DNA from: Streptomyces sp. DHE7-1
Lineage (GTDB): Bacteria; Actinomycetota; Actinomycetes; Streptomycetales; Streptomycetaceae
Direction: 5' to 3'
Length of the DNA: 64,000 nt
Assembly: GCA_016432725.1 (NCBI GenBank)
Contig: JACJDG010000003.1
Location: forward strand, 6,478,001 to 6,542,000
Shown here: positions 1 through 8,913 of the stretch, piece by piece
Position numbering within the stretch: the first letter of the stretch is position 1
How the letters are laid out: the number at the start of each line of letters is the position of its first letter
The notes under the pieces: generated by a model
The model's input: only the letters and a program-made list of their open reading frames with translations
Database searches by the model: none
Told to the model about the DNA's origin: nothing
Translations under genes and position numbers: made by a program

Positions 1-222
1 GGCGTGCGCGGCGGTCGCCGTGGTGATCACCACCGCGTCCACGCCCCACCGGAAGATCTCCTCCACCCCCGGCGCCGCCGTCTCGCCCAGCCGGTGGGCC
101 AGCGCCTGTGCCCGCGCCGGGTCCGCGTCGGTCAGGATCAGCGACCCGACCTCGCGACTGCGGCTGAGCGTGTTCGCATGAATGGTGCCGATGCGGCCCG
201 TACCGATGACCCCGATGCGCAT
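1..222 (-). CDS. Gfo/Idh/MocA-family oxidoreductase, N-terminal part (cut by window edge)
   Basis: The minus strand reads 74 codons from an ATG at 222 to the window edge. The protein starts with an NAD(P)-binding Rossmann motif (MRIGVIGTGRIG) followed by HANTL and, later, a DAVVIT stretch, as in the Gfo/Idh/MocA dehydrogenases that oxidise inositols and sugar derivatives. Only the nucleotide-binding half is present, so the substrate cannot be told. It diverges from a GntR regulator and a sugar ABC transporter, which suggests it oxidises the imported sugar or polyol. Family call is firm; specific function is inference. Confidence 0.8.
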   Translation of the reverse strand, partial: MRIGVIGTGRIGTIHANTLSRSREVGSLILTDADPARAQALAHRLGETAAPGVEEIFRWGVDAVVITTATAAHA

Positions 223-258
223 GGAAACAAAGTGAGGGCGGACCCGGGGCCCTGTCAA

Positions 259-275
259 TCGCAATGTCCGGACAA
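259..275. promoter_or_regulatory. Putative GntR operator, copy 1
   Basis: The 17 bases TCGCAATGTCCGGACAA lie in the divergent intergenic region between the oxidoreductase and the GntR gene. The core TGTCCGGACA is a perfect 10-base palindrome. The identical 17-mer occurs again at 1157-1173 upstream of the sugar-binding lipoprotein, which strongly suggests a shared operator bound by the adjacent GntR protein. Binding by that protein is inference. Confidence 0.65.
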
Positions 276-325
276 CCGGACTACACGACTTCCCGTCATC
301 CGGGCACACGGCTACGCTCGAGTCC

Positions 326-1090
326 GTGCCCAAACCAGTTGTGGACCCGACCGTGTCACTCGATCTCCGTGTGGACCGCAGTTCCCCGGTGCCGTTGTAC
401 TTCCAGCTCTCCCAGCAGCTCGAAGCCGCGATCGAGCACGGCGGCCTCACGCCCGGCAGCCTGCTGGGCAACGAGATCGAGCTTGCCGCCCGGCTCGGCC
501 TGTCCCGGCCCACGGTCCGCCAGGCCATCCAGTCCCTCGTCGACAAGGGCCTGCTGGTCCGCCGCCGGGGCGTGGGCACCCAGGTGGTGCACAGCCAGGT
601 CAAGCGTCCCCTGGAGCTGAGCAGCCTCTACGACGACCTGGAGGCCGCCGGGCAGCGGCCCGAGACCAAGGTCCTGGTCAACACCGTCGTCCCCGCCTCC
701 GCCGAGATCGCCGTCGCGCTCGGGGTGCCCGAGGGCGGCGACGTCCACCGCGTCGAGCGGCTGCGCCTCGCGCACGGCGAGCCGATGGCGTACCTGACCA
801 ACCACCTGCCGCCCGGCCTGCTCGACCTGGAGACCGGCCGGCTGGAGGCCACCGGCCTGTACCGGCTGATGCGCTCGGCGGGAATCACCCTGCACAGCGC
901 CCGCCAGTCCATCGGCGCCCGGGGCGCCACGGCCGCCGAGGCCGAGCGGCTCTCCGAGGCGGAGGGCGCCCCGCTGCTCACCATGCGGCGCACCACCTTC
1001 GACGACACCGGCCGCGCGGTGGAGTTCGGCGACCACACCTACCGTCCGAGCCGCTACGCCTTCGAGTTCCAGCTCCTTGTCCGCCCCTGA
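326..1090 (+). CDS. GntR/HutC-family transcriptional regulator with UTRA domain
   Basis: The 254-residue protein has an N-terminal winged helix-turn-helix (about residues 20-85, with PLYFQLSQQLEAAIEHG and LGLSRPTVRQAIQSLVDKG, typical GntR signatures) and a C-terminal UTRA ligand-binding domain (about 95-245, with VERLRLAHGEPMA and the family-typical YRFEFQ-like ending YAFEFQ). Such proteins repress sugar or amino-acid genes and are released by a small-molecule ligand, often a phosphosugar. The start is the GTG at 326. It lies between two copies of a 17-base palindromic box and upstream of a sugar ABC transporter, so control of that transporter and of the divergent oxidoreductase is likely. 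Confidence 0.9.
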   Translation: MPKPVVDPTVSLDLRVDRSSPVPLYFQLSQQLEAAIEHGGLTPGSLLGNEIELAARLGLSRPTVRQAIQSLVDKGLLVRRRGVGTQVVHSQVKRPLELSSLYDDLEAAGQRPETKVLVNTVVPASAEIAVALGVPEGGDVHRVERLRLAHGEPMAYLTNHLPPGLLDLETGRLEATGLYRLMRSAGITLHSARQSIGARGATAAEAERLSEAEGAPLLTMRRTTFDDTGRAVEFGDHTYRPSRYAFEFQLLVRP

Positions 1091-1156
1091 GCCGCCGGCC
1101 GCCACGGCCGCGCCCACCGGACCCGTGCGCCCTTGATCGTTTGCGCCCATGTCACG

Positions 1157-1173
1157 TCGCAATGTCCGGACAA
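1157..1173. promoter_or_regulatory. Putative GntR operator, copy 2
   Basis: Exact second copy of the 17-base box (palindromic core TGTCCGGACA), 130 bases upstream of the sugar-binding lipoprotein start. Its position suggests it governs the transporter operon. See copy 1 at 259-275. Confidence 0.65.
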
Positions 1174-1302
1174 GGTGGCGGGCAGGGGCTCCCCGGCGGT
1201 GTCACGGGTGTTCGCCGTGTTCGATACTGGAGTGTTGGGGGCCGCCGAGATGATCGCCGGCCCCTTGCGTACGGACGGACACGGCAAGAAGGGCACGGCC
1301 TC

Positions 1303-2306
1303 GTGGCACGGTTTCGGACCTGGGTAGGCATCGCGCTGGCAGGGGCACTCTCGGTGTCCCTGGCGGGGTGCAGCAGCACCGGCGGCAAACGGGCGGAGGA
1401 CGCCCGCAAGGCCGCCGCGGCCCAGGGTCGGGCGGCGGTGAACACCCCCGCTGGACCTTCGCGATGATCACCCACTCGGGAGACGGCGACACCTTCTGGG
1501 ACATCGTGCAGAGCGGCGCCAAGCAGGCCGCCCTCAAGGACAACATCAACTTCCTGTACTCGCACGACGACGAGGCCCAGCAGCAGGCCCAGCTCGTGGA
1601 CGCGGCGGTCGACAAGAAGGTCGACGCCATCATCGTCACCCTCGCCAAGCCCGACGCCCTGAAGGCCGCCGTCGCCCGCGCCGAGAAGGCCGGCATCCCG
1701 GTGATCACCGTGAACTCCGGCTCCGAGGAGTCCAAGGCCTTCGGCGCCCTCACCCACATCGGCCAGGACGAGACCGTCGCCGGCGAGGCCGTCGGCGAGG
1801 AGCTGAACAAGCGCGGGAAGAAGAAGGCCCTGTGCGTCCTGCATGAACAGGGCAACGTCGGTCACGAGCAGCGCTGCGACGGCGTGGCCAAGACCTTCCA
1901 CGGCACGGTGCGGAAGCTCTACGTCAACGGCACCAACATGCCCGACACCCAGTCCGCGATCGAGGCCAAGCTCCAGGCGGACTCCTCCCTGGACGCGGTC
2001 GTCACCCTCGGCGCCCCGTACGCCGACACCGCCGTGCAGGCGAAGAAGGGCGCGGGCAGCAAGGCGGAGATCGACACCTTCGACCTCAACGCCAAGGTCG
2101 CCGCCGAGCTGAAGGACGGCACCCTCGGCTTCGCCGTGGACCAGCAGCCCTACCTCCAGGGCTACCAGGCCGTCGACCTGCTCTGGCTGTACAAGTACAA
2201 CGGCGACGTCCTCGGCGGCGGCCGGCCCGTGCTGACCGGCCCGCAGATCGTCACCAGGGACCAGGCCGCCGCGCTGGCCGAGTACACCGAGCGGGGCACC
2301 CGATGA
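1303..2306 (+). CDS. Sugar ABC transporter substrate-binding lipoprotein (one frameshift)
   Basis: A GTG at 1303 starts a lipoprotein signal peptide (VARFRTWVGIALAGA, lipobox LAGC). The mature part is a type I periplasmic-binding fold (ribose/xylose family, WTFAMITHSG, INFLYSHDD, IIVTLAKPDAL, GQDE, VDQQPYLQGY). The signal peptide and the mature part are in different frames; the break is at the C run 1445-1449. One extra C restores a 334-residue reading frame joining NTP to RWTFAM, so a sequencing error is more likely than a pseudogene. The stop overlaps the ATG of the permease. It captures the sugar outside the cell for the permease and ATPase that follow. Confidence 0.85.
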
Positions 2307-3343
2307 ACGCCACGCTCGAACAGGCGCGGGACGACGCACTCCCGGCCGGCCCGACGCTGCGGAAGCTGCTCGCCCGCCCGGAGCTGGGCTCGGTGGTCGG
2401 CGCGCTCGCCGTCTTCGTCTTCTTCGCCTTCGCCGCCGACGGCTTCCTGCGCGCCGCCAGCCTCAGCACGGTCCTGTACGCCTCCTCGACCATCGGCATC
2501 ATGGCGGTCCCCGTGGCGCTGCTGATGATCGGCGGCGAGTTCGACCTGTCCGCCGGTGTGCTGGTGACGTCCTCGGCGCTCGTCTCGTCGATGTTCAGCT
2601 ACCAGATGACCGCGAACACCTGGGTCGGTGTGGGCGTGTCACTGCTGGTCACCCTGGCGATCGGCGCCTTCAACGGCTTCATGCTCACCCGCACGAAACT
2701 GCCCAGCTTCATCATCACGCTCGGCACCTTCCTGATGCTGACCGGCATGAACCTCGGCTTCACCAAGCTGATCGACGACACGGTCTCCACCAAGAGCATC
2801 GCCGACATGGAGGGCTTCCCGAGCGCCCACGCCGTCTTCGCCTCCACCCTCACCGTCGGCGGCGTCGACTTCAAGGTCACCATCCTGTGGTGGCTCGGCC
2901 TGGTCGCCCTCGCCTCCTGGATCCTGCTGCGCACCCGCGCCGGCAACTGGATCTTCGCGGCCGGCGGCAACCAGGACGCGGCCCGCGCGGTCGGCGTCCC
3001 GGTCGCCGCGACGAAGATCGGCCTCTACATGGGCGTCGCCCTCGGCGCCTGGATCTCCGGCCAGCACCTGCTCTTCTCCTTCGACGCCGTCCAGTCCGGC
3101 GAGGGCGTCGGCAACGAGCTGATCTACATCATCGCGGCCGTCATCGGCGGCTGCCTCATCACCGGCGGCTACGGCAGCGCCGTCGGCTCCGCGGTCGGCG
3201 CGCTCCTGTTCGGCATGACCAGCAAGGGCATCGTCTTCGCCGAGTGGAACCCGGACTGGTTCAAGTTCTTCCTGGGAGCCATGCTGCTCCTCGCGACCCT
3301 GCTCAACGCCTGGGTCCGCAAGCGCGCGGAGGCCAACAAGTGA
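2303..3343 (+). CDS. Sugar ABC transporter permease (ribose/xylose type)
   Basis: The 346-residue integral membrane protein has about nine hydrophobic segments and family motifs of RbsC/XylH-type permeases: GIMAVPVALLMIGGEFDLS, FNGFMLTRTKLPSFIITLGT, AARAVGVPV and YIIAAVIGGCLITGGYGS. The ATG overlaps the stop of the binding protein and its own stop overlaps the ATPase GTG, so the three are translationally coupled. It forms the membrane channel of the importer. It is in one frame with no break. Confidence 0.9.
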   Translation: MNATLEQARDDALPAGPTLRKLLARPELGSVVGALAVFVFFAFAADGFLRAASLSTVLYASSTIGIMAVPVALLMIGGEFDLSAGVLVTSSALVSSMFSYQMTANTWVGVGVSLLVTLAIGAFNGFMLTRTKLPSFIITLGTFLMLTGMNLGFTKLIDDTVSTKSIADMEGFPSAHAVFASTLTVGGVDFKVTILWWLGLVALASWILLRTRAGNWIFAAGGNQDAARAVGVPVAATKIGLYMGVALGAWISGQHLLFSFDAVQSGEGVGNELIYIIAAVIGGCLITGGYGSAVGSAVGALLFGMTSKGIVFAEWNPDWFKFFLGAMLLLATLLNAWVRKRAEANK

Positions 3344-4113
3344 GTTCTCTCGTCGAGCTGACCGACGTCAGCAAGCACTACGGCACCGTCCGCGCCCTCG
3401 AAGGCGTCTCCCTGGAGGTCCACCCCGGGGAGATCACCTGCGTCCTCGGCGACAACGGGGCCGGCAAGTCCACCCTGATCAAGATCGTCGCGGGCCTGCA
3501 CCGGCACGACGGCGGCACCCTGCGCATCGAGGGCGAGGAGACCACCCTCTCCTCGCCGCGCGAGGCCCTGGACCGGGGCATCGCCACGGTCTACCAGGAC
3601 CTCGCCGTCGTTCCCCTGATGCCGGTCTGGCGCAACTTCTTCCTCGGCTCCGAGCCCCGCAAGGGCAGGGGCCCCTTCAAGCGCCTGGACACCGACCTCA
3701 TGCGCCGCACCACCCGCGATGCCCTGCTCCGCATGGGCATCGACCTGCGCGACGTCGACCAGCCCATCGGCACCCTCTCCGGCGGCGAGCGCCAGTGCGT
3801 CGCGATCGCCCGCGCCGTCCACTTCGGCGCGAAGGTCCTGATCCTGGACGAGCCGACGGCGGCGCTGGGCGTGAAGCAGTCGGGCGTGGTGCTGAAGTAC
3901 GTGGCGGCGGCACGCGACGAGGGCCTGGGCGTCGTACTGATCACCCACAACCCGCACCACGCGTACCTGGTCGGCGACCGGTTCGTCCTGCTGCGGCGCG
4001 GCACGATGGTGGGCAATCACACAAGGGACGGGATCACCCTGGACGAGCTGACCCAGCAGATGGCGGGAGGGTCCGACCTGGACGCTCTCCGCCATGAGCT
4101 GCAGCGGAGTTGA
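3340..4113 (+). CDS. Sugar ABC transporter ATP-binding protein
   Basis: The 257-residue ATPase has Walker A (GDNGAGKST), signature (LSGGERQ), Walker B (VLILDEPTAAL) and the switch histidine (LITHNPHH). It has a single nucleotide-binding domain, half the size of the double-domain RbsA/XylG proteins that usually pair with such permeases, so it probably works as a homodimer. The GTG at 3340 overlaps the permease TGA. It powers import of the sugar bound by the upstream lipoprotein. Confidence 0.9.
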   Translation: MSSLVELTDVSKHYGTVRALEGVSLEVHPGEITCVLGDNGAGKSTLIKIVAGLHRHDGGTLRIEGEETTLSSPREALDRGIATVYQDLAVVPLMPVWRNFFLGSEPRKGRGPFKRLDTDLMRRTTRDALLRMGIDLRDVDQPIGTLSGGERQCVAIARAVHFGAKVLILDEPTAALGVKQSGVVLKYVAAARDEGLGVVLITHNPHHAYLVGDRFVLLRRGTMVGNHTRDGITLDELTQQMAGGSDLDALRHELQRS

Positions 4114-4201
4114 GGGGGCGCGTCCGGCACCGCTCCCACGCCTGCCGCGTCCGTCGGCCTGTACGGCACCCGCCCGCGCGGTGAGGCAGAATCGAGCAAC
4201 G

Positions 4202-5346
4202 ATGAGCACCTACCGCGACCTCACCGCCCCCATCGGCTCCCGCCGGGCCCCCGTGCTCCGCACGGTCGGGACCAGGGAACGCCGCTCGCACCTGACCGCG
4301 CCCCGCGTGCCCACGGTCGGCATCGACATCGGCGGCACCAAGGTCATGGCGGGCGTGGTGGACGCCGACGGCAACATCCTGGAGAAGCTCCGCACGGAGA
4401 CCCCGGACAAGTCCAAGAGCCCCAAGGTCGTCGAGGACACCATCGCCGAGCTGGTCCTGGACCTGTCCGACCGGCACGACGTGCACGCGGTCGGCATCGG
4501 CGCCGCAGGCTGGGTCGACGCCGACCGCAACCGCGTCCTCTTCGCGCCCCACCTGTCCTGGCGCAACGAGCCCCTGCGGGACCGCCTGGCCAGCCGCCTG
4601 TCGGTACCGGTCCTGGTCGACAACGACGCCAACACCGCCGCCTGGGCGGAGTGGCGCTTCGGCGCCGGCCGCGGCGAGGACCACCTGGTCATGATCACGC
4701 TCGGCACCGGTATCGGCGGCGCCATCCTGGAGGACGGCCAGGTCAAGCGCGGCAAGTACGGCGTGGCGGGTGAGTTCGGCCACATGCAGGTGGTGCCCGG
4801 CGGCCACCGCTGCCCGTGCGGCAACCGCGGCTGCTGGGAGCAGTACAGCTCCGGCAACGCGCTCGTCCGGGAGGCCAAGGAGCTGGCCGCGGCCGACTCC
4901 CCGGTGGCCTACGGGATCATCGAGCACGTCAAGGGCGCCATCGACGACATCTCCGGCCCGATGATCACCGAGCTGGCCCGCGAGGGCGACGCCATGTGCA
5001 TCGAGCTGCTGCAGGACATCGGCCAGTGGCTCGGCGTCGGCATCGCCAACCTGGCGGCGGCCCTCGACCCGTCCTGCTTCGTGATCGGCGGCGGCGTCAG
5101 TGCCGCCGACGACCTGCTCATCGGCCCCGCCCGGGACGCCTTCAAACGCCACCTCACCGGCCGCGGCTACCGCCCCGAGGCCCGTATCACCCGCGCCCAG
5201 CTCGGCCCGAGGCCGGCATGGTGGGCGCCGCCGACCTCGCCCGGCTGGTGGCCCGGCGGTTCCGGCGGGCCAAGCGGCGCCGGGTGGAACGCTACGAACG
5301 CTACGAGCGGTTCGCGCAGGCCCGCCGCGACCAGGACACCGCATGA
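4202..5346 (+). CDS. ROK-family sugar kinase (one frameshift)
   Basis: A ROK kinase (glucokinase-like) of 381 residues after repair. Features are the ATP motif DIGGTKVMAGVV near residue 42, DNDANTAAWAEW, LGTGIGGAI, EFGHM and the zinc motif CPCGNRGCWEQ near residue 203. There is no N-terminal helix-turn-helix, so it is a kinase rather than a ROK repressor. The frame breaks at the CCC 5206-5208; one extra C joins AQLGP to EAGMVGAADLARLVARR, which ends in an Arg/Tyr-rich tail. It follows the sugar importer by 88 bases and probably phosphorylates the imported sugar in the cytoplasm. Confidence 0.85.
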
Positions 5347-5923
5347 CCACATCACTGCCGCACCAGGCCGCGCCGCCGGACGAGCCGCGCCGGGCCGTCG
5401 AGAACCCCGCCACCGGGCGAAGCGCAGGATGCTCACGCTGCTGATCATCGTGCTGCTCATCGGCGTCCCCGCGGGCTACCTGGTGATCTCCGCCAACCAG
5501 AGCCGCAGCAGCGGCAAGGACAAGGAGGCGAAGTACTCGGCGACCGGCCTCAGCCCGGGCTTCCCCTCCAAGGTGCAGCGCCGTCTCTACCAGGTGGCCG
5601 TACCGCACCCCGCCGACTACATCGCCTACTACGAGACCAACAACTGGAAGACCAGCCGGCTGTACATACAGTTCCGCACCAACAGCGCCGGCCTGGACAG
5701 CTTCCTGGGCGCCATGGGCGTACGACGGGACGAGCTGAAGAAGGACGCCAAGCCGATCAGCGCCCGCGACCGGAAGGTCTCCGGCTGGAACTTCTCCGGA
5801 CCCGGCCAGTGGTACGGGCTGGCCCACCCGCAGAAGAACCCGGCGCCCACCCAGGACGTCCTCGTGAACATGGCGGACCCGAACTTCCCGATGGTGTACG
5901 TCGTCTCCCGCACCGTCCCGTAA
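5343..5923 (+). CDS. Single-pass membrane protein of unknown function (one frameshift)
   Basis: The ATG at 5343 overlaps the kinase stop (ATGA). The protein has a short Pro-rich cytoplasmic start, a basic stretch (RHRAKRRM), one transmembrane helix (LTLLIIVLLIGVPAGYLVI) and an extracytoplasmic domain of about 140 residues with YIAYYETNNWKTSRLYIQF and GWNFSGPGQWYGLAH. The N-terminal 20 codons and the rest are in different frames; one extra C at 5405-5408 gives a 193-residue protein. No family is recognised. Coupling to the sugar kinase may be positional only. Confidence 0.7.
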
Positions 5924-6052
5924 CGCGGCCCCGGGCGGCCGCCGGGCCCACGGCACCGGTGCCGCACGGCCGCCGGACCCGTTGTCGTACCCCGCCCGTA
6001 GAGTCGAGGACGTCCGGTCGGTCCAGAACCCGGGCGGGAGGTGGCAGAACGT

Positions 6053-8913
6053 ATGAGCGGTGGTACGACCGCGGTCGCGGGACCCGTGGCAGGGCCCGGC
6101 CGGACCGGGAACCCGGTACCGGTGCGCCTCGCGTCCGTCTACCTGCCCGCGCCCCTCCCGCGCGAGAGCCGGATCGCCTTCTGGGACCCCGAGGGCGGCC
6201 CGCTGCCCACCGACGGCGGGTCCGGCGCGCCCGCCGTGGAGGAGCTGACCGTCGTACGACCCCACGGAGCGGGAGCCCGCCGCAGGCAGGTGCCCGCGCT
6301 GACCCTGTCGGTCGCCGAGGCCCTCCCCTGCTCGTACGGGCCCGGCGCGACCCGGCCGCCCACCCGGCCACTGCCTGCTGGGGCGCCGCCGCGCTGCACG
6401 CCCTGCGCCTCGTCGCCCGGGGCCGCCTCCTGCCCGGCCTGACCCCGGCCGGCCACGACGCCTGGCGGGCCGGTCCGCTGGAACCCGGCGACATCACCCA
6501 CCTGCGCGCGGTGGCCGCCGCCCTGCCGCCCGAGGGCCACGCCGTCCCGCTGCCGGAGCCCGGTCCGCTGCGGCTGCCCGAGCCCGAGGCGCTGGTCCGC
6601 TCCTTCCTGGACGCGGTCGCCGACACCCTGCCCCGCACCCCGGCGGCCGCCCACACCGCCGGCCGCCCCTTCGCCGCCCGGGAGCCCCAGTCCCTGCCGC
6701 ACGCCCACGACTGGGCCGCGGAGGTCGCCGCCGGCATGGACGCGGGCGTACGGATCTCCCTGCGCCTCGACCTGTCCGCGTACGACGTCTTCGACGCCGG
6801 AGCCGCGGAGGGCGCCCGCGCCGCCGGGGCCGCGATCGTCCAGGTGCACAGCCTCGCCGACCCCACCCTGATGACCGACGCGGCCGCCCTGTGGGCCGGT
6901 GAGGCGGACGCGGCGTTCGGCCCGCGCGCCCACGTGGACGCCGCCCTCGCCGTACGGCGCGCCGCCCGGGCGTGGCCGCCGCTGCACCGGCTCACCGAGC
7001 AGGACGTCCCCGACGTCCTCGCCCTGTCGGAGGAGGAACTGGGCGACCTGCTCGGCGTGGCCACCGCGCGGCTCGCCGCCGCCGGGGTGGCAGTGCACTG
7101 GCCCCGGGACCTCGCCCGCGACCTCAGCGCCGCCGCCGTGGTGCGCCCGGCGCCCGGCTCGGCGACCGACGGCACCGGGTTCTTCGAGAGCGAGGAGCTG
7201 CTGCGGTTCAGCTGGCAGCTCGCGCTCGGCGGGGAACCGCTCAGCGAGGCCGAGATGGACGCGCTCGCCGAGGCCCACCGGCCGGTCGTACGGCTCCGGG
7301 ACCGCTGGGTACTGGTCGATCCGGCCCTGGTCCGCAAGGCCCGCAAACGCGAACTGGGTCTGCTGGACCCGGTCGACGCGCTGTCCGTGGCCCTCACCGG
7401 CACCGCCGAGGTGGACGGCGAGAGCGTCGAGGCCGTGCCCGCCGGCGCGCTGGCCGCCCTGCGCGACCGCCTCACCGCGGGGCTGCACCCGGCCGAACCG
7501 CCCGCCGGACTCGACGCCACCCTCCGCGACTACCAGGCGCGCGGTCTGGCCTGGCTCGACCTGATGACCTCCCTCGGCCTCGGCGGCTGCCTCGCCGACG
7601 ACATGGGCCTCGGCAAGACCGTCACGCTCATCGCCCTGCACCTGAAGCGGGCCCGCACCGAACCGACCCTGGTGGTCTGCCCGGCGTCCCTGCTGGGCAA
7701 CTGGCAGCGCGAGATCAACCGGTTCGCGCCCGGCGTCCCCGTCCGCCGCTTCCACGGTCCCGACCGCACCCTGGACGGCCTGGCCGGCGGCTTCGTCCTC
7801 ACCACGTACGGCACGATGCGCTCCACCGCCGAGCGGCTCGCCGGGCAGCCGTGGGGCATGGTCGTCGCCGACGAGGCGCAGCACGTGAAGAACCCCTACT
7901 CCGCCACCGCCAAGGCGCTGCGCACCATCCCGGCGCCCGCGCGCGTGGCCCTCACCGGCACCCCGGTGGAGAACAACCTCTCCGAACTGTGGGCCCTGCT
8001 CGACTGGACCACCCCCGGTCTCCTCGGCCCGCTGAAGTCCTTCCGCGCCCGGCACGCGCGCGCGGTGGAGAACGGCGAGGACCAGGAGGCGGTGGAGCGG
8101 CTGTCCCGGCTGGTCCGCCCCTTCCTGCTGCGCCGCAAGAAGTCCGACCCCGGCATCGTCCCCGAGCTGCCGCCCAAGACCGAGACCGACCACCCGGTGC
8201 CGCTCACCCGGGAACAGGCCGCCCTGTACGAGGCGGTGGTGCGCGAGTCCATGCTGGCCATCGAGACGGCGGAGGGCATCGGCCGACGGGGCCTGGTCCT
8301 GAAACTGCTCGGCGCACTGAAGCAGATCTGCGACCACCCCGCGCTGTACCTGAAGGAGGACGCCCGCGCCGACCGGCTGTCCGCCCGCTCCGGCAAACTC
8401 GCCCTGCTGGACGAGCTGCTGGACACCGTGCTCGCCGAGGACGGCTCCGCCCTCGTCTTCACCCAGTACGTCGGCATGGCCCGGCTCATCACCGCCCACC
8501 TGTCCGCCCGCGCGGTCCCCGTGGACCTGCTGCACGGCGGTACGCCGGTCCCAGAGCGCGAGCGCATGGTCGACCGCTTCCAGGACGGCGCGACGCCGGT
8601 GCTGGTGCTTTCGCTGAAGGCGGCCGGCACCGGCCTCAACCTCACTCGCGCCGGCCACGTCGTCCACTTCGACCGCTGGTGGAACCCGGCCGTCGAGGAG
8701 CAGGCCACCGACCGTGCCTACCGCATCGGTCAGACCCAGCCCGTCCAGGTCCACCGCCTGGTCACCGAGGGCACGGTCGAGGACCGCATCGCCGAGATGC
8801 TCGCCTCCAAACGAGCCCTGGCCGACGCCATCCTCGGCTCCGGCGAGTCCGCCCTGACGGAACTGACGGACCGCGAACTGTCCGACCTGGTCTCCCTGCG
8901 GAGGACGTCGTGA
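6053..8913 (+). CDS. SNF2-family DEAD/DEAH-type helicase (one frameshift)
   Basis: A SWI2/SNF2 ATPase of 953 residues after repair. An N-terminal region of about 480 residues of unknown fold is followed by the motor: motif I ADDMGLGKT (near 515), DEAQ box VVADEAQHVKN (near 606), LTGTPVENNLSELW, and the C-terminal lobe with LVFTQY and HFDRWWNPAVEEQATDRAYRIGQ. The first 90 residues are in another frame; one extra C at 6325-6328 joins EALP to LLVRARRDPAAH. Start chosen at ATG 6053 behind GGGAGG. It overlaps the downstream SWIM gene (GTGA), a pairing common in actinobacteria. Likely DNA- or nucleoprotein-remodelling; exact target unknown. Confidence 0.9.

Noticed and set aside
4..1467. A 487-codon open frame across the first two genes
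   Set aside because: Its composition is Arg/Pro/Gly-rich shadow translation over the GntR gene and the divergent oxidoreductase. Only its last 55 codons are real, as the lipoprotein signal peptide.
4202..5923. A fusion of ROK kinase and membrane protein
   Set aside because: Two frameshifts create it. The kinase C-terminus and the membrane protein start with an ATGA overlap read cleanly in the neighbouring frames.
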